Shown: positions 7,611 through 13,840 of the stretch, piece after piece | Numbering within the stretch: the stretch's first letter is position 1 | Layout of the letters: every line of letters begins with the position of its first letter | DNA from: Desulfobacterales bacterium C00003106 | GTDB lineage: Bacteria; Desulfobacterota; Desulfobacteria; Desulfobacterales; C00003106 | Length of the DNA stretch: 22,803 nucleotides | Direction: 5' to 3' | Assembly (NCBI GenBank): GCA_001751015.1 | Contig: MAXM01000166.1 | Location: 7,914 to 30,716 of the forward strand | Translations under genes and position numbers: made by a program | The notes under the pieces: model-generated | The model's input: the letters and a program-made list of their open reading frames with translations, nothing else | Told to the model about the DNA's origin: nothing | The model's database searches: none

Positions 7611-8777
7611 ATGAATATCGAAAGGTCGGAAAGAGTAAAGACGCTTCCCCCGTATCTTTTCAAGGAGCTGGACAGGAAAAAGGAAGAGGTGCGGAGCCAG
7701 GGGATCGATATCATAGATCTTGGGGTGGGTGATCCGGATCTTCCTACACCGGAGCACATTATTGACGCATTGAAGCGGGCCGCGGAAGACCCGGCCAACC
7801 ATCGGTATCCGTCTTACACAGGGATGTTCGATTTCAATGAGCAGGTGGCGCTCTGGTACAGGAGGCGTTTTGGGGTAACGCTTGACGCCGGTCAGGAAGT
7901 AGTTACTCTGATAGGATCAAAGGAGGGTATTGCGCATTTGCCTCTTGCGTTCATTAATCCGGGAGACACAGCGCTTGTCCCTGATCCGGCCTATCCGGTC
8001 TATGACATCGGTATCCGGTTTGCCGGTGGAACCAGCTATTTTATGAGTCTTGTGAAAGAAAACGATTTCCTGCCGGATCTTTCTTCCATACCTTCGGACG
8101 TGGCCGGAAAAGCAAAGCTGATGTTTTTGAACTATCCGAACAACCCCACATCGGCAGTCGCCACGAGAGAGTTTTTCGAGTCTGTTGTACAATTTGCGCG
8201 GAAGCACAATATTATTGTCTGTCATGACGCGGCATATTCCGAGATGGCCTTTGACGGCTTTAGCCCGATAAGCTTTCTCGAGATCGACGGCGCGAAATCA
8301 GTGGGTATTGAATTTCATTCTCTTTCCAAGACCTATAATATGACGGGGTGGAGGATCGGATTTGCCGCAGGACACCCCGAAGTGATAGGGGGCCTGGGAC
8401 AGATAAAGAGCAATATCGATTCCGGCGCCTTTCAGGCCGTGCAGATCGCGGGAATCGAGGCCCTGAAAGGCGACCAGTCCTGCGTTGACAATATGCGCCG
8501 GATCTATGCCGAGCGAAGGGATATCCTGGTGGAAGGAATAAGAAAAATGGGACTTCGCCTGAATCTGCCGCGCGCTACGTTTTATCTCTGGATTGAGGTC
8601 CCCGAAGGATACACCTCCGCCGGGTTTACCGATCACCTCTTGACCAGGGGGGGTGTGGTCACCACCCCGGGAAATGGATTCGGAAGCGCCGGGGAAGGGT
8701 ATATAAGAATGGCGCTCACTGTGGACAAAAAGCGAATCGCAGAGGCGGTGAAGCGGATAGAGTCAATTGGATTCTAA
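7611..8777 (+). CDS. dapL: LL-diaminopimelate aminotransferase
   Basis: It converts tetrahydrodipicolinate to LL-diaminopimelate in one step with glutamate, bypassing the acyl-intermediate route (DapD, DapC, DapE). The 388-aa class I PLP aminotransferase has LGVGDPDLPTPEHI near the N-terminus, the NYPNNPTSA motif and the PLP lysine Lys240 in SLSKTYNMTGWRIGF. Among class I aminotransferases the DapL call rests on these sequences together with the position between dapA/dapF/lysA and folK. ATG 7611 is preferred over TTG 7608 because GAAAGG (7599-7604) is 6 nt upstream. The last codons overlap folK by 11 nt. Confidence 0.9.
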   Translation: MNIERSERVKTLPPYLFKELDRKKEEVRSQGIDIIDLGVGDPDLPTPEHIIDALKRAAEDPANHRYPSYTGMFDFNEQVALWYRRRFGVTLDAGQEVVTLIGSKEGIAHLPLAFINPGDTALVPDPAYPVYDIGIRFAGGTSYFMSLVKENDFLPDLSSIPSDVAGKAKLMFLNYPNNPTSAVATREFFESVVQFARKHNIIVCHDAAYSEMAFDGFSPISFLEIDGAKSVGIEFHSLSKTYNMTGWRIGFAAGHPEVIGGLGQIKSNIDSGAFQAVQIAGIEALKGDQSCVDNMRRIYAERRDILVEGIRKMGLRLNLPRATFYLWIEVPEGYTSAGFTDHLLTRGGVVTTPGNGFGSAGEGYIRMALTVDKKRIAEAVKRIESIGF

Positions 8778-9267
8778 CGTATATATCGGAGTCGGCTCGA
8801 ACCTGGGAGATCGTGCGGAGAACTGTTTCAAGGCGATTGAAGCGATAGACCGGTTTGATGGATGTCATGTTGAGCAATGCTCTCCTTTGTATGAAACCGA
8901 GCCCATTGGTTATGACGATCAGGGATGGTTTATAAACGCGGCTGTCAGGATAGGCACATCTCTTGATCCTGAGAGTCTTTTTCCGCACCTGAAGTCTATC
9001 GAAAAGGCCCTTGGAAGGAGACCGTCAGGTATCCATTTTGGTCCGCGCATTGTGGATCTCGACATATTGCTCTTTGAAGACCTGGTTATCCGGGCAGACA
9101 ACCTGACAATTCCACATCCCGAGCTGCATAAACGGCGGTTTGTATTGAGGCCGCTTGCAGATATAGCTCCGGACATCCTGCATCCGGTGTTGAATGAGAC
9201 CATATTTGAGCTCCTGACAAACTTGAAAGATAACGAAAAGGGAGTAATTCATTATTCATGCGATTAA
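8767..9267 (+). CDS. folK: 2-amino-4-hydroxy-6-hydroxymethyldihydropteridine pyrophosphokinase
   Basis: HPPK moves pyrophosphate from ATP to 6-hydroxymethyl-dihydropterin in folate synthesis. The 166-aa protein is of family length. It shows YIGVGSNLGD at the N-terminus, ETEPIGYDDQGWFINAAV, and the HPPK signature GPRIVDLDILLF, followed by IPHPELHKRRFVLRPLADI. The start is TTG 8767, inside the 3' end of dapL and preceded by a weak GGATAG; no better start keeps the conserved N-terminus. Both neighbours overlap it, so translation is probably coupled. Confidence 0.93.
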   Translation: MDSNVYIGVGSNLGDRAENCFKAIEAIDRFDGCHVEQCSPLYETEPIGYDDQGWFINAAVRIGTSLDPESLFPHLKSIEKALGRRPSGIHFGPRIVDLDILLFEDLVIRADNLTIPHPELHKRRFVLRPLADIAPDILHPVLNETIFELLTNLKDNEKGVIHYSCD

Positions 9268-9521
9268 TTATTTTAACAATACTTGGTTATGTAGTATATA
9301 GACTAATCAAGGGTTTTTTTATTCGGCCCCCGGTTTCGGGACGTGAAGGAAAAAGGGGTAATCCGGAGATTGACAACGTAATGATAAAAGATCCTTATTG
9401 CCAGGCGTATTTCCCGCAGCGCGACGGGGTTAGCGCCATCGTTGATGGGGCGGAGTACCATTTTTGCAGCACTGAGTGCCGGGACAGATTTATCGAGCAG
9501 GAAAAAGAGAAGCGAGGATGA
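9258..9521 (+). CDS. Small membrane protein with TRASH/YHS-like metal site
   Basis: The 87-aa protein has one N-terminal hydrophobic helix (residues 3-21) and then a short cytosolic or periplasmic domain. That domain has Cys48 (DPYCQAYF), Cys70 and Cys74 (YHFCSTECRDRF), the spacing seen in TRASH/YHS-type metal-binding domains and in the PP0621-like small proteins. The role is unknown; such domains bind transition metals or zinc in sensors and chaperones. It overlaps folK by 10 nt. The ATG has a GGGAG about 13 nt upstream. Family resemblance is from memory and moderate. Confidence 0.7.
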   Translation: MRLIILTILGYVVYRLIKGFFIRPPVSGREGKRGNPEIDNVMIKDPYCQAYFPQRDGVSAIVDGAEYHFCSTECRDRFIEQEKEKRG

Positions 9522-9550
9522 CGATAACTTATGGGAGGGTATTATAGCTG

Positions 9551-10195
9551 ATGAAGTTTTTCATTGATACGGCCAACATTGAGGAAATCAGGGAAGCAAA
9601 CAAGTTGGGAGTGATTGACGGAGTTACCACGAATCCTTCTCTCATAGCAAAAGAAGGACGTGACTTCAAGGAGGTAATAAATGAGATCTGCGAGATCATC
9701 GATGGTCCCATCAGCGCCGAAGCAGTGAGTCCGGACGCCGAAGGCATGGTGGCTGAAGGCCGCGAGCTTTCAAAGATCCATGAAAATATTGTTATAAAGA
9801 TTCCCATGACCACCGAAGGTATCAAGGCCACCAAGAAACTCAGCGGCGAGGCGATCAAGACAAATGTGACGCTTGTTTTTTCTCCTCTTCAGGCCTTAAT
9901 GGCCGCAAAGGCAGGGGCGACTTATGTAAGTCCGTTTGTGGGCCGGCTGGACGATGTTGCTCATGATGGAATGGGGCTGGTGGATAAGATCATACAGATC
10001 TATGAAAACTATGGATTTACGACTGAGATCATTGTGGCAAGCATCCGAAACCCGATTCATGTCCTTGACGCGGCGCTCATGGGAGCGGATATTGCGACTA
10101 TTCCGTTTAAGGTAATCACGCAGATAGCCGAACACCCATTGACTGACAGGGGATTGGAAAAGTTCCTGGATGATTGGAAAAAGAGGAAAACTTAG
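9551..10195 (+). CDS. tal: Transaldolase-like protein (TalC/FSA family)
   Basis: This is a 214-aa short transaldolase of the FSA/TalC group, which moves dihydroxyacetone units between sugar phosphates (non-oxidative pentose phosphate steps). Seen: FFIDTANIEEI at the start, the TTNPSL strand (26-31), the Schiff-base Lys83 in VIKIPMT, and SPFVGRLDD with Phe129. In the known family a Phe at this place goes with transaldolase activity, while fructose-6-phosphate aldolase has Tyr, so transaldolase is the better guess. GGGAGGG at 9533-9539 lies 11 nt upstream of the ATG. The 3' end overlaps the next gene by 26 nt. Confidence 0.88.
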   Translation: MKFFIDTANIEEIREANKLGVIDGVTTNPSLIAKEGRDFKEVINEICEIIDGPISAEAVSPDAEGMVAEGRELSKIHENIVIKIPMTTEGIKATKKLSGEAIKTNVTLVFSPLQALMAAKAGATYVSPFVGRLDDVAHDGMGLVDKIIQIYENYGFTTEIIVASIRNPIHVLDAALMGADIATIPFKVITQIAEHPLTDRGLEKFLDDWKKRKT

Positions 10196-10769
10196 TCTCA
10201 GGCTTTTTGCGGTCTTCATGTCTGCACACCTGGTTGCAATACCAGCCGCACAGGCAGCGGAGAATATCTACAAGTATATTGACAGTGACGGAATACTCTA
10301 TTTTACCAACGTGCCGGTAGCGTCTGACTATCACGTCTATGTTCAAACAGAAAGGTTGCCCGGGCGTTCAACAGACAGATACGACAGGATTATTGAAGGC
10401 GCTGCAAGGGATCATGAACTGCCGTTTTCTTTGCTTAAGGCGGTAATCAAGGCAGAGTCGAATTTTGACCCCTCTGCTGTATCAAGAATGGGCGCACAGG
10501 GCCTTATGCAGATCATGCCTGAGACCTGTGACGAACTCGGAGTATCAAACCCCTTTGATCCCGAGGAGAACATAAACGGAGGGGCACGGTACCTGCGAAG
10601 ACTTCTGACAGTCTTTGATGGCCGGTTGCCGCTCGCTCTGGCTGCTTATAATGCCGGTCCGGAAGCTGTTTCGCGATGCAATGGTATCCCTTCCTTCAGG
10701 GAGACTCAGGAATTCGTGCGCAGTGTAATGAACTACTACCATGCCTTCAGGCAAGAATCGCTCTGGTAG
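10170..10769 (+). CDS. DUF4124-lytic transglycosylase
   Basis: An exported 199-aa murein lytic transglycosylase. It has a basic N-terminus and hydrophobic core with a likely cleavage site after AQA (about residue 29), then a DUF4124-type segment IYKYIDSDGILYFTNVP (33-49). A Slt/goose-lysozyme-like domain follows, with catalytic Glu96 (KAESNFDP), GLMQIMP (111-117) and LAAYNAGP near 162-169. It cleaves the glycan strand in the periplasm, forming 1,6-anhydromuramyl ends. The start lies inside the transaldolase gene and the end runs close to pgsA, so it is part of the same transcript. Confidence 0.9.
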   Translation: MIGKRGKLSLRLFAVFMSAHLVAIPAAQAAENIYKYIDSDGILYFTNVPVASDYHVYVQTERLPGRSTDRYDRIIEGAARDHELPFSLLKAVIKAESNFDPSAVSRMGAQGLMQIMPETCDELGVSNPFDPEENINGGARYLRRLLTVFDGRLPLALAAYNAGPEAVSRCNGIPSFRETQEFVRSVMNYYHAFRQESLW

Positions 10770-10788
10770 CGAGAAATTGGTAAGCAGA

Positions 10789-11343
10789 ATGAAGAAGAAA
10801 GCCCTGTGGAATCTGCCGAATAATCTGACGTTTTACAGAATTGCTACTGTCCCGGCGCTTGTCGTTCTCATGTCGTTTCCCAACAAGACATGCAGCTTTT
10901 CCGCGGCTATTCTTTTTTCCCTCGCCGCTATCACTGACCTGCTGGACGGCTTTTTTGCCCGGAGCCGGAATCTGGTTTCGACCCTGGGGAAGTTCTTGGA
11001 CCCCCTCGCAGACAAGCTTCTTGTTTCAGCGGCCCTTATTATGCTGATTCCCTTGGGCAGAGTGCCTGCGTGGCTGGTCTTTTTTATTATCGCCCGGGAA
11101 CTGGCTGTCACGGGGTTAAGGGGGATCTGTTCTGCTGAAGGGATTGTGATCTCCGCTACAACACTTGGAAAATACAAGGTTGGATTTCAGATCGCGGGCA
11201 TTATTCCCTTGATTATTCATTACACGTATTTTGGTTGCAACTTCCACATAGTAGGGATGTTCTTTCTATGGATTGCCGCCGTATTGACCGTCTGGTCCGG
11301 TTTCGATTACTTCAGGAAGTTCTATTCGGTTATTGAAAAATAG
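10789..11343 (+). CDS. pgsA: CDP-diacylglycerol-glycerol-3-phosphate 3-phosphatidyltransferase
   Basis: A membrane enzyme that makes phosphatidylglycerophosphate, the first committed step to phosphatidylglycerol. The full CDP-alcohol phosphotransferase motif is present: D50-x2-D53-G-x2-A-R-x8-G-x3-D71-x3-D75. Several hydrophobic segments follow. I prefer ATG 10789 (184 aa, starting MKKKALWNLPNNLTFYRI), which matches family N-termini. An in-frame ATG at 10741 would add 16 polar residues and overlap the transglycosylase gene by 29 nt. The ribosome site is weak for both. It is the last protein gene of the long plus-strand run. Confidence 0.93.
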   Translation: MKKKALWNLPNNLTFYRIATVPALVVLMSFPNKTCSFSAAILFSLAAITDLLDGFFARSRNLVSTLGKFLDPLADKLLVSAALIMLIPLGRVPAWLVFFIIARELAVTGLRGICSAEGIVISATTLGKYKVGFQIAGIIPLIIHYTYFGCNFHIVGMFFLWIAAVLTVWSGFDYFRKFYSVIEK

Positions 11344-11372
11344 TATTTATGCCTGCAAGGGCTATTTTTTTG

Positions 11373-11402
11373 TTGACAAATTCACCTGAATAGTAAGAAA
11401 AT
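11373..11402 (+). promoter_or_regulatory. Probable promoter of tRNA-Gly
   Basis: A consensus -35 TTGACA (11373-11378) is followed after 18 bp by GAAAAT (11397-11402), a 4/6 match to the -10. The expected start of transcription falls about 5 nt before the tRNA. A T-run at 11364-11372, after a short GCC/GGC hairpin with a GCAA loop, may weakly end the pgsA transcript just before it. Confidence 0.5.
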
Positions 11403-11413
11403 AGTATGTTCGA

Positions 11414-11488
<75 letters not shown>

Positions 11489-11497
11489 AACGATTTC

Positions 11498-11533
11498 AAG
11501 GGTTAGGTCATACGACTTAACCCTTTTTTATTT
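11498..11533 (+). terminator. Intrinsic terminator after tRNA-Gly
   Basis: A 12-bp stem AAGGGTTAGGTC / GACTTAACCCTT with one G-U pair and the loop ATAC is followed by a run of Ts (11524-11529) and a further TTT. It ends the tRNA transcript and separates the plus-strand run from the convergent minus-strand regulator gene. On the minus strand the stem is not followed by Ts. Confidence 0.88.
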
Positions 11534-11558
11534 CCAGCCCAAGGGGATAAACAGCGAT

Positions 11559-12401
11559 TTATGTAAGTCTCAAAGCACGCTGAACGGACTTGATCATTTC
11601 GTTTAGTGAGATCGGCTTTTCAATGAAGTCAAACGCTCCGCAATCCAGCGCATCCTGGCGAATGTCGCGGTTTCCGTATCCGGTCATGACAATTATCGGA
11701 ATCCGGGGGTTCATTTGAAGCATTTCCTTGAGCGTGTCTCGCCCACTTCCCTGAATACGGACGTAATCCAACAATACCAATGAAATAGAATTGTTGCCGG
11801 TCAGGTTCTCCTTGAACTTCTTCAGGGCCTCGGCACAGGAATAGGCGTATTCCACCTCTACATGGATGTCATAGGCGTCAAGGGCATCCTTTATAAACTC
11901 TATTATAAAATGCTGATCGTCGACTATCAATACCTTTTGGGATACGTCACTGGTTTCCACAGATGCCCGGGTGGCTGATGGGACCGCAGAAATATCCGCG
12001 TCATTCTCCATGGCAACGGATTTTTCAATTTTGGCAACTTTTACATTCCGGCCTTCCCCTGAATCATCAAATCGGAGCACCAATTCGTATATTTTTCCCT
12101 CAGAATCAGAGGAGAGTTCGGGCGAAAAAGGACCGGGAACATGCACAATTTTTGTATCTTTATTGACAGATTGAACTAACTCATCAATATTATTGAAACC
12201 AAGAAAATAGTCCGGAGTTACTCCAAGTTCTTTCGCAAGACATTTCAACCTCTCAACGTCAATACGACGCTTTCCATTTTCTATTCTGGACATGTAGGAT
12301 TTGGAACACCTGCAGAGTTTCCCCAGTTGTTCAAGAGACAACCCCTTTGTTTTTCTCAATTCCTTGATCTTGCGTCCGATATGTAGATCATTTTGTTCCA
12401 T
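11559..12401 (-). CDS. HTH(XRE)-response-regulator-receiver fusion protein
   Basis: A 280-aa cytosolic regulator with two parts. Residues 7-68 are an XRE/Cro helix-turn-helix (LGKLCRCSKSYMSRIENGKR, then LGVTPDYFLG). Residues 69-155 form a polar linker. Residues 156-280 are a CheY-like receiver with the acid pair Asp161/Asp162, phosphate acceptor Asp212, Thr240 (IIVMTGYG) and Lys262 (FIEKP), all expected for phosphorylation. The usual Pro after the acceptor Asp is missing (LDYVRIQGSGR). Most response regulators have receiver first and DNA-binding second; here the order is reversed. ATG 12401 is preferred; a longer reading from TTG 12521 would cross the promoter. It has no ribosome site and probably a nearly leaderless mRNA. 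No kinase gene is adjacent. It probably binds the operators in front of it. Confidence 0.88.
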   Translation of the reverse strand: MEQNDLHIGRKIKELRKTKGLSLEQLGKLCRCSKSYMSRIENGKRRIDVERLKCLAKELGVTPDYFLGFNNIDELVQSVNKDTKIVHVPGPFSPELSSDSEGKIYELVLRFDDSGEGRNVKVAKIEKSVAMENDADISAVPSATRASVETSDVSQKVLIVDDQHFIIEFIKDALDAYDIHVEVEYAYSCAEALKKFKENLTGNNSISLVLLDYVRIQGSGRDTLKEMLQMNPRIPIIVMTGYGNRDIRQDALDCGAFDFIEKPISLNEMIKSVQRALRLT

Positions 12402-12410
12402 GATATTTTT

Positions 12411-12439
12411 ATAATAATAAAAAAAAAGAGGCTTGTCAA
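12411..12439 (-). promoter_or_regulatory. Promoter of the XRE-receiver gene
   Basis: On the minus strand a perfect -35 TTGACA (12439-12434) and TATTAT (12416-12411, 5/6 match) are separated by exactly 17 bp. Transcription should start at about 12402-12405, that is 1-4 nt before the ATG at 12401. This predicts a leaderless or nearly leaderless message, in line with the absence of any purine-rich ribosome site. Confidence 0.72.
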
Positions 12440-12462
12440 TATTGGGACAGAAAGAAGCTATG

Positions 12463-12477
12463 TTGCCAAAATGGCAA
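12463..12477. promoter_or_regulatory. Operator O1 (TTGCCA-N3-TGGCAA)
   Basis: A perfect 6-bp inverted repeat TTGCCA-AAA-TGGCAA centred at 12470, about 24 bp upstream of the -35 of the XRE-receiver gene. The same 6-3-6 architecture recurs at 12544-12558 and, degenerate, at 12568-12582. This fits a dimeric XRE-type repressor or activator; the assignment to the adjacent gene is inference. Confidence 0.65.
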
Positions 12478-12534
12478 TAAAAAGAGCTTCTCGTGTAGAA
12501 TAAGCCGTTATTGCACGCCAAAACCCCTGTAGTG

Positions 12535-12558
12535 TTGCCAATATTGCCATATTGGCAA
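12535..12558. promoter_or_regulatory. Operator O2 with an extra half-site
   Basis: TTGCCA occurs at 12535-12540 and again at 12544-12549, and the inverse TGGCAA at 12553-12558, so three half-sites lie at an exact 9-bp period. The last two form TTGCCA-TAT-TGGCAA, the same operator as O1. The outer pair also forms a 10-bp perfect inverted repeat. It lies 10 bp upstream of the -35 of the sigma-factor gene. Confidence 0.68.
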
Positions 12559-12567
12559 ATATCAGGG

Positions 12568-12596
12568 TTGACATATTAGCAATTTTCCCTTAATTT
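12568..12596 (+). promoter_or_regulatory. Likely sigma-factor promoter overlapping degenerate operator O3
   Basis: TTGACA (12568-12573) is a consensus -35; at 17 bp spacing the -10 is only TAATTT (12591-12596, 3/6). The -35 is the left half of TTGACA-TAT-TAGCAA (12568-12582), which matches the O2 core in all but two symmetric-looking positions. A protein bound here would cover the -35, and the poor -10 suggests a need for activation. The true start site is not certain. Confidence 0.5.
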
Positions 12597-12652
12597 CTGA
12601 TACATAATCATGATGTTTGCTACCCATGACCCCAAATTAAGGAGTCTGAAAA

Positions 12653-13831
12653 ATGAACGGGATGCTTGCACATAACACAGAGATTTCTGAGAGTTCGACC
12701 CCTGAGGGTCATCACGTTGACACACAGTCCGGTATGAAACCAAGGAAAGGCAAAAGCCGGTTCAACGGAGGTGGAGAAAAAGATCTCATTTTATTGAACT
12801 ATATCCGAGAAATGGACCGATATCAAGTCCTTTCCTTTGAGCAGGAACAGTCTGTCGGCAAGAAAATACGAGGAATGCAGATAGAATTCTTCGAGTCTAT
12901 TCTAAAGAGCGCCTGTTCCATACCGGAAATACAGGACTTGCAGGAAACAATCCGACAATATCATGCAGAAACGAGCAAACCCCGGCTTGCCAAAGAAGAT
13001 CTGATTGAGCGTGGTCTGAAGACTGTAAGAGATCTGAGCAAAAAACATGAGGCTGACAGGTCGTTGAGTCTCCTGTTGTCTACGCTCGAACATATTGACA
13101 ATGAGTTAAGAGAGGCCGTGCATCAGCTTGCAATGGCAAATCTCCGACTCGTAGTCAGTGTGGCAAAGAAATACAGAAACAGGGGATTAGGCCTTCTTGA
13201 TCTTGTTCAGGAGGGGAATATGGGCCTGTTGAAGGCTGTATATCGCTTTGATTACAGAACAGGATATCGATTCAGCACCTATGCTATTTGGTGGATTCGC
13301 CAGGCTATTATCCGCGCCCTGCAAAACAAATCAAGCACAATCAGGATACCCGTACACATCCTGGTAAAAAGAAACAGGATATTGAACACATTCTATTCTC
13401 TTTTGGGCAGCATCGGGAGAGATCCGACCCCCAATGATATAGCGGATGCCTTAGACATTTCCACGGAAAATGTCGAGTCTGTATTGTCCCTGATATCTAA
13501 TCCCGTTTCTCTGGAAAGCCCTGTGAAAGAAGGGGGAGACTGCGTCGGCGATTTCCTGCAGAATACGACTGATAAAACCCCGTATGAAGAAGTTGCAACA
13601 GATGATCTGTCAAGAAAGATGACCGAGATTTTGTCAACACTGACGCCAAGAGAGGAAGTCATCATACGCAAGCGATATGGAATCGGAGAAAAATACCGGC
13701 AGACCCTTCATGAAATCGGCAAATCGTTTGGGGTATCGCGCGAGCGTATACGTCAAATAGAAAAAACCGCAATGAACAAACTCCAGCATCCCTCTCGAAA
13801 AAAGACACTGAGGGAATTTTTGGAACCATAA
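12653..13831 (+). CDS. RpoD-like alternative RNA polymerase sigma factor
   Basis: A 392-aa sigma-70 protein. Region 1.2 is at about 44-72 (YIREMDRYQVLSFEQEQ). Region 2 is at 157-225, with LRLVVSVAKKYRNRG, the core-binding DLVQEGNMGLLKAVYRFD and the -10-recognising YRFSTYAIWWIRQAI. Region 3 is at about 226-300, and region 4 at 320-385 with the -35-binding helix VSRERIRQIE. Region 1.1 is replaced by a short polar tail, so this is a group 2 (RpoS-like) or group 3 factor, not the main RpoD, which is longer. An insert of about 85 residues (75-155) lies between regions 1.2 and 2. AAGGAG lies 9 nt before the ATG. It is transcribed divergently from the XRE-receiver gene across shared operators. Its target promoters are unknown. 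Confidence 0.9.
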   Translation: MNGMLAHNTEISESSTPEGHHVDTQSGMKPRKGKSRFNGGGEKDLILLNYIREMDRYQVLSFEQEQSVGKKIRGMQIEFFESILKSACSIPEIQDLQETIRQYHAETSKPRLAKEDLIERGLKTVRDLSKKHEADRSLSLLLSTLEHIDNELREAVHQLAMANLRLVVSVAKKYRNRGLGLLDLVQEGNMGLLKAVYRFDYRTGYRFSTYAIWWIRQAIIRALQNKSSTIRIPVHILVKRNRILNTFYSLLGSIGRDPTPNDIADALDISTENVESVLSLISNPVSLESPVKEGGDCVGDFLQNTTDKTPYEEVATDDLSRKMTEILSTLTPREEVIIRKRYGIGEKYRQTLHEIGKSFGVSRERIRQIEKTAMNKLQHPSRKKTLREFLEP

Positions 13832-13840
13832 TGGAATGGA

